Below, in pieces: positions 10,933 to 22,720 of a stretch of DNA of 64,000 bases. Below the pieces are notes generated by a model. That model saw nothing but the letters and a program-made list of their open reading frames with translations, did not search any database and was not told the origin of the DNA. Each line of letters begins with the position of its first letter. The stretch's first letter is position 1. The DNA comes from Beta vulgaris subsp. vulgaris (lineage: Eukaryota > Streptophyta > Magnoliopsida > Caryophyllales > Amaranthaceae), in contig NC_079205.1 of assembly GCF_026745355.1 (NCBI RefSeq), forward strand, positions 52,208,283 to 52,272,282, read 5' to 3'. The translations under genes and the position numbers were made by a program.

Positions 10933-11923
10933 ATTCTTCTTTGTAATTTTTATTTATTTTTGGTTTTAAATTAATTAGGTTAGATTGGTCGAAATCTAGT
11001 GTGTACTTAGAGCCTAAATTAATGTTTTTAGTTTCATGTGGGCTTATCTTTTCTTCTTTTATTTAAGTTTATTTTTAGTTGGTTGTTTTAGTTGAATGTA
11101 GTGTTTTAGTTCAACTTTGGAACTTGGAATAGTTGAAAAGTGCATTCCCGTGTAAGAGTAGGAAATGTAAGTTTTTGTTTATGAGTAAAATATACTACTC
11201 CGCTTGAAATCTTTTATTGAATTTCAAGTCCTATCTCTTTCATGTAGTATTGTAGTCTTCTCAAATGCCCTTTATCAACTAGTTTTGGACCACATTTCAA
11301 TGTCTTTATCACCCAATTTAATGAGATCTGTTTTTTTTGGTGGAGAGTTAAAGACCTATTGGTTAAAATAAGAGCTACATCAAAAAATAAAGAAGAAAGC
11401 TAAAAGAATCTCTTTCTCCAGGATATTTAAATCCATTACCTAGGTATATAAATCTTAAATCCTATATTTGGAGTAGGTGTTTCTCAACTCCTTTCCCCAA
11501 GATTTTATGTCTTGGGTGATCCTAGTCTTTGCAACTTGCAAGTCAGGTAAAACCTCCTCCTCGATTCTTGCCTCGGAAAAAAGAAGAAACTTAGCGGTTG
11601 TTTGGTTATGTAATGGAAAAAGAACGAAATGAAAGAAGGGAAACAAGGGTAAATAAACAAAGCTCCAAATTCTAACAAGGAAACTATGAGAGAATTAAAT
11701 CTTCATCAACTAATCAAGTTTTCATCAATAAATAGCGTCAAAACTGCACAATGCAAAATTTAGTCAATGAATTAAGTTTTCTTGTGAAATGAGAAATATA
11801 GTCCCAAATTCTTAGAAATCTGTGAAAATAAATTCAATATATGAGTAGAAAAATTAGAATAATTAGTAGGTAAACACTCCAATGAAAAGATTAACTAGTA
11901 CAAAAGAAGAATATAAGAGCTAA
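10933..11923. other. HIPP 3' region and intergenic DNA, no gene seen
   Basis: The first 250 bases are T-rich and probably hold the HIPP 3' UTR, though I see no single convincing poly(A) signal. The remainder is AT-rich. GCGGTTGTTTGGTTATG at about 11593 is a Tourist-like half end. Confidence 0.4.
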
Positions 11924-12056
11924 TGATAGGTTTTATAGGCCAAAATTGGTGTTTCCAGTACAAACCTAAACATATTAGGAAAGAGCAAAGATAAAGATAG
12001 AAAATAATCTCCTAAACAATCTCTTTGAAATTATATATCTTTAATATCTTCTAATA
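11924..12056 (-). repeat. 3' LTR of the deleted Copia element (133 bp)
   Basis: It shares TGATAGGTTTTA-AGGCCAA at its left and AAAGATAGAAAATAATCTCCTAAACAAT near its right with the LTR at 13970-14179. It is shorter because it lacks a segment of about 75 bp. Confidence 0.75.
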
Positions 12057-12091
12057 CCCCCCTCAAGTTGGAGCATGGGGATCAGGAATGC

Positions 12092-13880
12092 CTAACTTGT
12101 GAAGTAGATACTCAAAATGAGATGTGCCAAGAGCCTTAGTAAAATATCAGCCAATTGATCATGCGCGGGAACATGAGATGGAGAAATAAGACCCTCCTGG
12201 AGAGCATCTCGAACAAAGTGACAATCGACTTCGATGTACTTAGCCTGTTCATGGAAATCATGATTTTGAGCAATGTGAATAGCAGATTGACTATCATAGA
12301 AGAGAGGTATGACCTTCGGGTGATTTACACCTAAACTCAAGAGAAGACCCTTCAGGCTTCAACCATTTGAGCTCACAAGTAATGGAAGCCATAAATCGAT
12401 ATTCGGCTTTTGCAGATGAGCGGGATACAATATGTTGCTTCTTTGTCTTCCATGTAATGGGAGAATGGCCCAAAAAGACAAACCAACCCGTAAAAGAGCG
12501 ACAAGTTAGGGGGGCAAGCGGCCCAATCAGAGTCACACCAACCGGATAAAGATAGATCACTGCCAGAACGTAGAAGAATACCTTGACCCGGTGTGCCTTT
12601 AAGATAGTGCATGACCCTCAATGCTGCATCCCAGTGAGCTTGAGAGGGAGTTTGCATAAATTGATATAAGATATGGACGACGAAGGTGATACCAGGGCGC
12701 GTGACAGCGAGGTAGACAAGGCGCCCAACCAAGAGCCGATATGCAAGAGGTTAAGTGAACAATGGGCCAGCAACATGCCCCAAACGATGATTTTAATTTG
12801 TTCGATGGGAGAAGAGGCCAATTTGCAGCCCAGAAGACCAACTTTAGAGACAATATCCAGCGAGTATTTATGTTGGCACAAAAAAAACCAGCAGAACTAC
12901 GGGCCACTTCAAGCCCGAGAAAGTACTTAAGAACACCAAGATCTTTCATGTGAAAACAAGAGCTGAGATAAGTCTTAAAGAGGGTTAGAGCAGTAGAATC
13001 ATTACCAGAGAGAATTGAATCATCAACATAAACCAAAACATTCAGCCAAACAGTGCCTTTAGTGTAGGTGAACAGAGAGTAATCTGAGTATGATTGATGG
13101 AAGCCATAACTTTTAAGAGCAAAAACAAGTTTGGCGAATCAACATCGGGGGGACTGTTTCAAACCATATAAAGACTTCTGGAGACGATACACCAACCCAG
13201 GCTTACTGACAGTGAAACCCGGAGGTAATTTCATATATACTTCTTCAGTGAGATCGCCATGTAAAAAAGCGTTGTGCACATACATCTGATTTAATTCCCA
13301 ATTTTTCAAAGCGAGCTGCAATGGCAAGAAAAGCACGCACAGTGGTCATTTTAGCAACGGGAGCAAACGTCTCATCATAGTCAATTCCTTCCGTTTAACG
13401 ATTGCCAAAAACAACCAAACGAGCCTTCAAGCGCTCAATACTAGCATCAGAGTTATATTTGATCTTGTAAATCCACTGACTACCCAATGCCTGTTTACCA
13501 GGAGGCAATGATTCCAAGGTCCATGTACCGTTTTTTTCAAGAGCCTCCATTTCAGATTGCATAGCAGCACGCCAACCAGGATCAGTAAAAGCCTCTTTAA
13601 AAGAACGGGGTCCAACACCTATAGTAATAGCTGCAACAAAATTTCGATGTGGAACAGAGAATATATCACAACTAACATAATGAGTTATAGGATACAACGT
13701 ACTTGAGGGAGGCGGAGACGGAGAGGATGACAATGATGGACTAGACCGTTGCACAACCGTGTGAGTGACATAACCCTTGCGTTTGATGGATGAAATTTTA
13801 GTCCGAAGACATCTGCCAAGATTATCCGTGGCCTGAACAATAGTAGACTCTGAGCGAAGCGGAGACCCACATGTAGACAT
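12092..13880 (-). pseudogene. Broken Copia reverse transcriptase / RNase H
   Basis: Read on the minus strand, pieces occur in pol order: the end of integrase and start of RT (13880-13395, LKARLVV), the [12 protein letters not shown] and YGLKQSP motifs (13336-13139), the catalytic YVDD (13036-12599), the TRPGITF-HYLKGT segment (12732-12373), the KKQHIVSRSSAKAEYR RNase H part (12560-12294) and the HVPAHDQLADIL end (12340-12092). Frames change repeatedly and no gag or protease remains. The YVDD-S-L-GND and SRSSA-AEYR style fits Ale/Retrofit-type Copia, which is inference. Not functional. Confidence 0.9.
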
Positions 13881-13969
13881 CCAGTTGAAGTAACAGTGGG
13901 TTCGGTAACAACATTGTGTGGCAGGGAGGTAGTAACATTGTGCGGAAAAAAATCACTGGTCCGATACCA

Positions 13970-14179
13970 TGATAGGTTTTAGAGGCCAACATTGATTTCC
14001 CTCTCATTCAATGAAAGTGGTATACTGTTATATATATATATCGTGGTGTTCCCAGTGCAAACCTTTTTTTTTTGATCCATTCCTAGTACAAAACATATTA
14101 GGAAAGAACAAAGATAAAGATAGAAAATAATCTCCTAAACAATATCTTCTAAACTGTATATCTTTAATATCTTCTAATA
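13970..14179 (-). repeat. 5' LTR of the deleted Copia element (210 bp)
   Basis: It lies next to the primer site. Compared with the LTR at 11924 it carries extra sequence with an AT repeat (14030-14042) and a T run (14064-14073). Confidence 0.75.
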
Positions 14180-15060
14180 GCTTACCACAACTAAAAGCCT
14201 GGTGGTAACCTCCTGGATCGACAAAGAAAACAAGGGTTTTAAATGAGGAAAGGAAAAAGAGAGACATTTCTTACGTTCAAAAATATTATTCACATATTTT
14301 TATGTAAGAAAAGATATATGCGGGTTTTTGTTTGATTCTTCTCAATATGTATGAAATCTTTACATTTACGAATACATAATTAATGATATTATTGCTCAAA
14401 TGTTTACATCGACAAAGTTTAAAAAGTCAAAGTGTAACTATTTTAGTAAAATAAAGGGAGTATAAGCTTTGACTTAGAGTAAGGATATTTTGCCAAACGA
14501 TGGCTAATTTATTGTCACAAGTCTAGTGGAGGCAATATTGTAATTTGTAATGTGTGTAAAACTCAAAAATCTTCAATCGTAGGTTTAGCTTATTAAAAAG
14601 AAAGGCTAAATATGTAAGTTTAAATTGGCTAAATAGTTAGTAGTATGAAATTAAGAAAACGATACATCCAACATATTTATAGAAAGGCCACATAATTAAG
14701 TTCATATTCTAAAAATTAGGGTTTGTCAAATTACCTCTAGTTCTTTAAGTTATTGGTAAGTGTTGTCGCAGAACTTGTCATTGTTTTGCTTCTAGTTGAC
14801 TTGCTTGGAAATTAGAAATGGAGCAGAGACTACACCATTTATGTCATAAACCATTTTGTTAAACCTCAAAATTAAGAGAATTAACCTTAGTTTCGAGGGG
14901 AGATTTGAGAGAGAATTTAAGTAGAATAATGATACTTTCTTCTAGGTTGAATTGGACGTTTCTACTTGTAAAACTAAGGGTATTATTATACCTTATACGA
15001 GTGAATGCTCCTGTTTTACTTAGCCTAGAAGGATGGCTCATCACCAAGACACCAAGTCGT
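14180..15060. other. Intergenic, no gene seen
   Basis: AT-rich, with short ORFs lacking codon bias or known motifs. Nothing recognisable apart from the neighbouring element ends. Confidence 0.4.
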
Positions 15061-15061
15061 A

Positions 15062-15251
15062 TTTGGTTAGTAGTTTGGTTTGTATCTTAAAACCTTGAGG
15101 TTGTGGGATCAAACTCTACTAGAGGCACTTTGAAGGTGGGAATTTACCTTTATTATCTCCCTACTCCCAAGGAGCCTTGCCTACAAATTCGGGTCAGATT
15201 AACCTGGGAAAAGTTCCGGTCCAGTTATGGCACCTTCTCCTTACCTTAAAA
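15062..15251 (+). mobile_element. tRNA-derived SINE remnant
   Basis: TTGGTTAGTAGTTTGG resembles a decayed A box and TGTGGGATCAAACTC a B box. The tail CCTTCTCCTTACCTTAAAAAA is A-ended. The body (CAAGGAGCCTTGCC) is similar to the 3' half at 18976-19108. No clean TSD. Confidence 0.5.
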
Positions 15252-16159
15252 AATCGGCTGAGTAATAAGACAATGACAATCAACACAATATGATTGGAAG
15301 GTAAGTATAAGTGTATAACTCAATATTATAGTTCATCTTAACATTAACTTCCGTAAAATCCTATGTAACATTTATCACAGACGGAAATTCTGGCTCATGC
15401 AATCAACCCCATCTGATAAACATTAAGCGCACTGCGCACGACATTGTTGTTGATAAATGCCTTGCTACATGCTAGGCAGATCAGCATTTCAGAAATTTGG
15501 GATCCTACGAGTTACTCTTCCCCGTTCCCCCACACGGCCACACCTCGTTTTCCATATATTGAATGTCGAAGAATGAGTTCTGATTCTGATTGCTAAGATT
15601 CACAAAAGTTTACCATACAAGTCAGTAAAAAAAATATCTAAAACTTTTGAAAAGCAGCAATGAATGTCAAAACTTGTACTAGATATACTAATGTCTAATA
15701 CTAAATGCCAAGTTGATGTTTGTTCCAATAATTAATAGAGGAAAAATCCATAAATATTAAATAGTGTTTCACAAGTCATATACCTACCTGAGCCTGAGGA
15801 CTGAGGAGGCTTATCAAGGGAGCATGAAATGATAAGGCACTGCCATTTGATAGCTCTATAAATGGCATTACTCAATTTAGGGCACATGGAAAAGGGTCCC
15901 TTGTATTTAGGTGAGAACGATTACTATGATTTTTATGGGCACTCTTTAAGCAAATATAGGTACCCTTTTACTATAATTTTATCAATTTGTGAAAGATTCT
16001 ACAGCTGGCTTAGCTTCTTCAGTCTATTTTTCGCAAATTGATGTGCAGAGATTTTATCTGATTTTTAGTTTTCTTTTTCAGAGAGATAAAAGTTTCAATC
16101 GTACGTCTAACATTTTTTTTATAATCTAAAGTATCTAATGAAGCTAGGATCACCATGAT
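15252..16159. other. Intergenic, no gene seen
   Basis: No recognisable coding or repeat termini. A stretch at 15380-15540 is closer to 50% GC than its surroundings but shows no long frame or known motif. Confidence 0.35.
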
Positions 16160-16477
16160 TAGACCTGGGCATGGGCCTGTCCACGGTCCGGCCAAGGGCC
16201 GGGCTTGTGCTTCCTGCGGGCTGGCCCGTGTTTTATGTTGTTTATTGGATTTTTGACGGTTTAAGGCTAAAAAACAAAGGAAAGGAGCGTTCGGTCCGCG
16301 GGCTATTTAGGTGGGCTCGTGCCGGTGCGGGCCTGAAATAAAATTCTTGACCGTAACAGGCCCGCGGCGCACGCAGCAGACAACGGACCGGGCCTCGAGC
16401 GGCCTGACAACGGGTCAGGTCTAACTCGTGTCGAGCCGGACCGACCCGCATGCTTGTCCGACCCATGCCCATCTCTA
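16160..16477. mobile_element. hAT-type MITE with perfect 8-bp TSD
   Basis: Termini TAGACCTGGGCATGGG and, inverted, TAGAGATGGGCATGGG are flanked by identical 8-mers ACCATGAT (16152-16159 and 16478-16485). Eight-base TSDs are diagnostic of hAT. The 318-bp body is GC-rich in an AT-rich setting. The minus-strand frame across it (16242-16472) is not a supported gene. Confidence 0.9.
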
Positions 16478-16489
16478 ACCATGATTGAA

Positions 16490-16720
16490 TTTTAAATTTG
16501 AATAGTTACCCATCTATTGTAGATGGGTAAAATATTTAACGAAGTTAATTATGGATAAAGTTACGTTATAAAATTGTCATGGCATGAATATCAATTTCTT
16601 CAAATCAAATAAAAAGATGTAACTTTAATCTATCCAAGTCTTGTACTACTATATGGGTAAGTTTACAAAATTTCCATTGTATACTTCAAATAATTTTGGG
16701 ATTAAATATATCAATGCTTT
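16490..16720. repeat. First copy of a diverged ~230-bp direct duplication
   Basis: Words such as AATTATGGA, CATGGCAT-AATAT, AAAAAGATG, ACTTTAA-TTATCCA-GTCTTGTA and AATTTTGGGA recur in the same order at 17995-18240. The Tourist-like element at 16969-17958 lies between the copies. Confidence 0.6.
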
Positions 16721-16968
16721 TTTTTCCAATATTGTTGAGCAAAGAACTTATATTCCAAATATATGGTTGAGGGTGAGGGATTTAAAGAAGGTTCGGCAAA
16801 AGGTGGCCCAACTCAATAATTCTACCGGAACCCAATTTGAAATAAGCGGGGTTGAGATTTTCGCCTGTTTACATAAATGGGTCAACTTGATCCCGATTTG
16901 AATTAAATGGGTCGGATTAAGGTTAAAATTTTCAACCCGAAACCAATCTACCTAACTTGTTTAACTAA

Positions 16969-17958
16969 GGGCCTGTTCTCCCGAGCTTATTTTCAGTTCA
17001 GTTCAGTTCAGCTCTAATAAGTTCAGTTCAGTTCAGCTCTAATAAGTTCAGTTCAGTTCAGTTCAGCTCCAATAAGTTCAGTTCAGTTCAGCTCCAATAA
17101 GTTCAGTTCAGTTCAGTTCAGTTCAGCTCAACTCCATTCTTTTATAACCATTTTGTTAAATATTATTATTATGTTGGTATGATTTATTTTACTAATTACT
17201 CTTATTATTATTATAATTATATTATTATTATTATTATTATTATTATTATCATTATTATCATTATTATTTAAATATATATCATTACTATTAAGTATTATTA
17301 TTGTTGTTTCTATATATTATTTTGTTTATTATAGCTTTGCTCATTATTATTACTATTATTATTAGGAGGAACATAATTTAGGACAAAGCACAAATATAAA
17401 CCCACTTTTTTTAGCCCATAAACCAATCAAATTGCGTCAAGACGTTTTATGATGTAATTTTCGCGGTCCAACCCAATCATTATTTTTATTACTAAATATT
17501 TTTATATTATTAAATCTAATTATTAAAATTGTAATAATTAATTTACTTCTTAGATATTATTGTTATTATATATCATCATCAAGTATTAATATATTAATAC
17601 AAATAATATAAAATAATAATTATTAATTATCATTATTATCATTAATTATTATTATTATTAATTTATGATTACTAATATTATTTATTTATAACTATCATTT
17701 TAAGATATCCAAAATACTATTATTATTATTCATTATTATTACTTATCATTATAATTATTATTTAATATTCATATTATTATTGTTTAAAATATTATTTATA
17801 TATTTATTACATTCAATTTAATTCAATTTAGTTTAATTCAATTCAATTCAATTCAGTTCAGTTCAGTTCAGTTCAGCTCCAATAAGTTCAGTTCAGTTCA
17901 GTTCAGCTCCAATAAGTTCAGTTCAGTTCAACTGTTTTATGCCGAAAAGAACAGGCCC
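16969..17958. mobile_element. Harbinger/Tourist-like element with TTCAG pentamer arrays
   Basis: Termini GGGCCTGTTCT and, inverted, the same 11 bases are flanked by TAA on both sides (16966-16968 and 17959-17961), the PIF/Harbinger TSD. Just inside each TIR is an array of (TTCAG)n broken by CTCCAATAAG or CTCTAATAAG units (16991-17130 and 17840-17930), in the same orientation at both ends. The middle is ATT/ATTATT microsatellite. No transposase. Confidence 0.85.
17218..17262. repeat. ATT trinucleotide microsatellite
   Basis: A near-perfect (ATT)n run lies in the core of the Tourist-like element, with degraded ATT/ATA runs extending to about 17780. Confidence 0.85.
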
Positions 17959-17994
17959 TAAAAGGAGCACATTTAGTGTTTAGTATTTTTCAAA

Positions 17995-18240
17995 TAGATA
18001 AGTAAAGATGTATTAAGAATTTCAATTGTCTATCCCTACAAAAAAAAGTTTCAATCATCTAGAAATTATTTAAAGTCTAAGTATCTTTTAACAAAGCTAA
18101 TTATGGACGAGGATCATGGCATAAATATAAATTTTTAAAATCAAGTAGAAAAAAGATGCGACTTTAAATTATCCACGTCTTGTATGTGGATCAATTTACA
18201 AATTTCCCATGGTATAGTTCAAGTAATTTTGGGAATAAAA
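17995..18240. repeat. Second copy of the ~230-bp direct duplication
   Basis: Collinear with 16490-16720 but diverged by substitutions and small indels. The order CTAATTATGGA, CATGGCATAAATAT, GACTTTAAATTATCCACGTCTTGTA is kept. Confidence 0.6.
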
Positions 18241-18247
18241 AAAAACC

Positions 18248-19112
18248 AAGCAAAGTTTGACCTAGTGGTAAAAATTTGACCTTATGGCTTCAAGATTATG
18301 GGATCAAATTTTATTATGCTCTGTTTGGATAGTAGCATTTCATTTCAAATGATGGAATTGGTCCAAATGTTGTGTTTGGATAATCTAAGTATTTGGATTT
18401 GTATTTGTTCCAATTTCATGCATTTAAAAATATAGGCACATTTTTTAGGATTTGAAATCCCTTCTCAAATCCACATATTTGAAATCCAGCCACACCATAT
18501 TCATCTTGTCAATCTCTCATTCCTTCTATCTATCTTCTTTCCCCTTTCTCTCTTCTAGTCCTAGATCACCATTAAAGCTCTAGTAAGCTTTGATTTTTAG
18601 CTAAAATTACTGATGAACTGAAGATGGCGATGAAACAGATTAAAAAAAGAAGGAACTCAGTAGATGAGAAATCTTATTTTTTTTTACAAAGATAGAAAAA
18701 TTGAAAGCGGCAAGATTCTTCTTTTGTTGGGATAGATAATCAATTGATTAAAGAGGGGAAAAACTGATTTTAGGAAAAAGTGAAAGGAGGAAGGAACTCA
18801 GTGAAATAGAGGAGCTTGAAGGAGGAGAAAGATGACAAAAGGGGGTTGTTTTTCATTTTTTATGAAATGATGAATTTAAAATTCTTGTTTTTCCAAAAAG
18901 ATGATTTAGATTTGAATGTGAGGATTTGAAATTAAGCATTTGAAATGAATGTGTTCTATCCAAATACTACCTTAAGGGATATTTGGGATGATGTTTCCCT
19001 TACCATCCCCTCTCCCTTCAAGGAGTCTACAAACGTGGCTGATTAGTATGGTCTCATCAGTGATGGGGTTTAACTCAAGCGTCACTTGAAATCACTGTGC
19101 CATCATTAAAAA
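18248..19112 (+). mobile_element. tRNA-derived SINE split by a Tourist-like element
   Basis: The head has TTTGACCTAGTGGTAAAAAT (A box) and TTATGGGATCAAATTTT (B box) at 18250-18313. The tail half (18976-19112: TTCCCTTACCATCCCC...AAGGAGTCTAC) resembles the body of the SINE at 15062 and ends in an A run. The TIR element at 18317-18971 sits between the halves. Confidence 0.55.
18317..18971. mobile_element. Tourist/Harbinger-like TIR element
   Basis: The left end TGCTCTGTTTGGATAG-AGCATTTCATTTCAAATG pairs imperfectly with the right end (inverted GGTAGTATTTGGATAG-CATTCATTTCAAATG). TTA lies at 18314-18316 and 18972-18974. Length 655 bp with no transposase frame. Confidence 0.65.
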
Positions 19113-19133
19113 AAATGATGTAGACAAGTTATA

Positions 19134-19340
19134 TACTTCTTCTATAACAAATAGATGTTACACTTTTCAAAACACACTTTTTAGGTAATTTTTTTGAAGA
19201 GGAGAGAGATACAGAGAAAGAAAAAAGAAAAACCCATGTGACAGAAGAGAGATAGAGAAAAATTGTTGCCTAAAAAAATGTAACATCTATTTTATTAACA
19301 ACCATATTAAAAATATAACATCTATTTTATTACCGAACAA
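19134..19340. mobile_element. Degraded Stowaway-type MITE
   Basis: AGATGTTACACTTTT near the left and AATGTAACATCTATTTTATTA near the right are inverted relatives, and the middle is GAGAGAGATA-rich as in the element at 4312. Ends are worn, so coordinates are approximate. Confidence 0.4.
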
Positions 19341-19956
19341 AAATCATGTTTTCTTCGTAATTAGTGGGTCTGAGTAACCTTGCTACCAAGTGATTTTCTC
19401 AGCCTACTCGAAGTCCAACCCCCTATATCCAAACACCCCCCCCCCAAAAAAAAAAAAAAAAAACCCCAAAAGCACGAACGTTGAACGCTCTTGTCTAGGA
19501 TCAAATTCAGGTTCAATGTGGAGCCATGGAGGTAGATATCATTATAGCTCTATATGTGTAAAGAAGTTACCATAGGATAGGCTAACATGAAACTACTAAT
19601 AATGCGATCTAACTAACTTGAGAGAGATTGACCTAGACTTAAATGGTAATCGAAATTAGATTATTTAATTATGATATGACCTTAATATTAGTAATACTAC
19701 ACCGTTTAGTATTATTTGTAATGGATTAGAGATTTTCTACTCACACTTTATGTCAAATTGTTGCAAATTATATAAAACGGAGGTAGCATAATAGACTCAA
19801 ATATGAAACAACTCGAATTTAACTTGTAATTTAAATGACAAGGATTCACCCATGATCGAATTTAACTAGACTTAGGTTAAAGATTTCAATCATTATACAA
19901 AGGACTAAATTTGTGACGCTTGTTATACACAAGTTATAACTTGAAAATAGTATATA
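19341..19956. other. Intergenic, no gene seen
   Basis: Contains a C-then-A homopolymer junction at 19435-19462 and otherwise AT-rich sequence. Confidence 0.4.
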
Positions 19957-20680
19957 TGTTAAGAGTATAATGCACATGTGAGTTGGAATTAGTTGTCGTA
20001 CGTTGAAGAAATAAAAAGAGAATGACTTACATATAGATTGGTGGGTACACTATCTAATCGCACTGCATCTGTCAGACCATTTCCCAATGTCGATGAAACA
20101 ACTTTTTCAGGAAAAGAGAATTAAATCATCCCAGTGGTTCAGGCAATACTAAACTCTTTCATGTTATCTTATCGTCAATAGGCACGCACCTCTTTTTTTT
20201 AGTCAAAGAAAGGTGCTTAAAGCAGCTTTTGGAAGATAAGATCTGACTTGCTATCTGCATAATAAACTAAAGCATTCAACGTTTTTCGACCCTATTACCA
20301 ATTAGTTTTAGGATGAAACCTTGTCAAATGTGTGTGGTTAAACTCTCCTCCGACGTGGCCCTATGTTAAGCCCAATGAAGTTTATCATGGTAAAGAGGGG
20401 GACAATCCTAACCTATCATGTGTTCCAAAAATTGGAGAGCCCAATAACTTTATGTTTTGTGATTACCTCAAGTACCGGCTCAATTGACCTCATTCTGGAA
20501 GTCCAGAGAGGACCCAACAACGATGTTGTGACCTATCAAGATTGCAAGATTAATGATGGCTCACACTTGAGGGAGAGTGTTGAGAATATAACATACATAT
20601 GAGTTAGGTCTAGTTGTTCCACATTGAGAAAATAGAGAGCAAATGACTAACAATTATGTGGAACTTACTTGCCCCAAACA
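19957..20680 (+). mobile_element. LTR-retrotransposon remnant (TRIM-like)
   Basis: Two related stretches in direct orientation begin at 19957 (TGTTAAGAGTATAATGCACA) and 20578 (TGTTGAGAATATAACATACA). They share the order GAGTTGGAATTAGTTGT / GAGTTAGGTCTAGTTGT and GAATGACTTAC / CAAATGACTAAC. The second is preceded by the purine-rich TTGAGGGAGAG (20567-20577), the expected polypurine tract before a 3' LTR. Outer LTR ends and TSDs are not clear. No pol motifs, so at most a non-autonomous remnant. Confidence 0.5.
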
Positions 20681-21167
20681 TATCAATATTTCTTTATTGA
20701 GAAAATTATTATAAATTTAATAACGACTCAATTGCAAGAAGCCACTAAATAATACTCATGCAACAAACGGAGAAAGTATATCTTATCAAATTGGAGTCGG
20801 GATTTGGATTTTCTGATCGTAACACATAATTCTAACACGTCTTTGTCAGCAAACAATCTAGTTGGCTGTTGGCCGGTCGCCTTAAAGCAGCAAATGCAAT
20901 GCATTACATGATATTCAGTTGATTTTTGCTCTTTCTTAATATTACACGTTTCTCTCTAATGAGCTTGGCTTAATCAAGTTCTTCTATCATCAAATCAGGT
21001 CAACATGGAGAATATGGGGAGTGTGAGTGTCAATCAATTAGGTTTGAGTCAAAACTGGCGTAGCGATTGAGGAGATTACGGAGGTTAATTGAAGAGCATC
21101 CCCATCGGAATATTAGACTTCTTAAATATAACGATGTTGATAATGATTTGATTTTTGCTCTCTCTTA
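20681..21167. other. Intergenic, no gene seen
   Basis: AT-rich, no recognised termini or coding motifs. Confidence 0.4.
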
Positions 21168-21530
21168 GGCTCCGTTTGGTTGGGCATAAAATATTTTCAG
21201 TGTAAAATGATTTTCATGGAAAACAATTTGTAATGGAAAACACAATTCCAAAACTAGTTTTCCGTTGTTTGGTTTAATATAAGAAAAACGATGAAAAGAA
21301 AGGAAAAGTAAGGAGGTTGTGAGAGGAGAGTACAAGACATACAAGAAAAGAAAGGAAAACGGTTTTCCCTTCATTTTGAAAGGAAAATGGTTTTCCATCA
21401 TTAATTAGGAGAGAAATTTTACTCCAAAAGAAAATGGTTTTACAATCTTTTGTAAATTAAACAATGTAAAATTGAAAATAGAGGAAAATAATTTTTCAAA
21501 AAAATGTTTTATGCCCTACCAAACGAAGCT
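21168..21530. mobile_element. Tourist-like MITE with TTA TSD
   Basis: The left end GGCTCCGTTTGGTTGGGCAT and the inverted right end AGCTTCGTTTGGTAGGGCAT pair closely. TTA lies at 21165-21167 and 21531-21533. Inner sequence AAATGGTTTTCC/GGAAAACGGTTTTCC adds further hairpin potential. Length 363 bp, non-coding. Confidence 0.85.
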
Positions 21531-21545
21531 TTAATATAATTACTA

Positions 21546-22137
21546 CTATAATTTTTTGCACGCGTTGTGTGCTTGAATTTTTTTCGAAACAGAAACTCGA
21601 TTTTCTTCGGCATAAGAGTCAAAATTTGAACATTAGACATACGAAGTATAATTGTTTTTAGTTGCAAAATTTGATTGGTTTAGTTTCTGTCACTTAAGTC
21701 TCTCACCACTCTTTTTGTCTTTTTTTTTTTTTTTTACTTTTCAAAGTTAAATTCTATGAACAAAATAGAAATTTTATTGAATTTATTTATGATTTCTAAT
21801 ATTATAATTTTTAGTTGATTTTTGAATTAAGTACAGTACTTCGTAAATTGTAAAGAAAGTGGACACTTTGATTTCAAGTCAATTTTTCATGTTGCAGTTT
21901 GTAAGTGAATTTTTAAGTTTTTGTAAAGTTTCCTCATTTTAGTGATTTGCATAACGTAAATTATGCAATTTTATGATTTTAGTTGACTTGTGAGTGATTG
22001 TTATAATTATATTTTTGGTACTTTTGTTTGAAGCCTCTTTGATTTGTAAGTGAATTTGTAATTTAGAATAGGAAGGGGGTAACATAGTTTCTTCATTCGG
22101 AGACACCATAGCCCCCCCTTCCCTTATATAATAGAGA
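21546..22137 (-). mobile_element. Non-autonomous Helitron-like element
   Basis: On the minus strand it starts TCTCTATTATATAAGGGAAG after an A and ends with a stem GCACAC-AAC-GCGTGC (plus 21558-21572) followed by a short AT spacer and TATAG before T. The end is one base off the CTRR rule, so the 3' boundary is less certain. About 590 bp, non-coding. A second copy of much of its body lies at 22330-22720. Confidence 0.55.
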
Positions 22138-22329
22138 TATATGTTGTACGTTAATTCTTGAATGATATTTTACATAAACATTTTTACCTTAATATTAATC
22201 GCTATTATATAATAGAAAAAGATAGGTCCAAATATATGTAAAAGTTTCATTACATATAGGAAACACTATAAAAAAGTAAATAATTTTTTACTTGTCTAAC
22301 TTCTAAATTTTGATTTCACTACAAATACA

Positions 22330-22720
22330 TCTCTACTTTTTATCATGACCCACCATTAATTGTGAATGGTTCTTGAGAATAGTTGTTTGTAAGTAAATTT
22401 TTGTAAATATTTTTGTATGTATTGACATTCTAGGTTATTAGTTTTAGTTTGTATGTTAATTTTAAGTTTTAATAAAGTTTCCTGATTATTTGAGTGATTT
22501 GCGTGATTTTTATAACGTGATTTTCTCAATTGTATGAGTGATTTGTAAAGTTTCTTCTTTTAAATGATTTGTGAGTGAGTGTTGTAAAATAATTTTCGGT
22601 AGTTTTCTTTGAGTGTCAATTTTGATTTTGACATTCCTTTTGTAATTTAGAAAGGGAAGGAGGGCAAAATAGGCATTTCAAAAGAGGATATCGTTGCTCC
22701 CCCTTCCCTTATATAATAGA
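22330..22720 (-). mobile_element. Second partial copy of the Helitron-like element
   Basis: It shares TTTGTAAGT-AATTTT, AAAGTTTCCT, GTGATTTGC-T and the terminal GGGAAGG...CCCCCTTCCCTTATATAATAGA with 21900-22137. On the minus strand it begins TCTATTATATAAGGGAAGG at 22720. Its 3' hairpin is not evident. Confidence 0.5.

Larger units (their letters stand above)
11924..14179 (-). mobile_element. Internally deleted Ty1/Copia retrotransposon
   Basis: Two related LTRs beginning TGATAGGTTTTA flank a minus-strand interior. The interior starts with a primer site (TGGTATCGGACC on the minus strand, 13958-13969) and ends with a purine tract (minus CTTGAGGGGGG, 12057-12067). Flanking 5-mers GCTAA (11919-11923) and GCTTA (14180-14184) match at 4 of 5. 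At 2.26 kb it has lost gag, protease and most of integrase. Confidence 0.8.
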
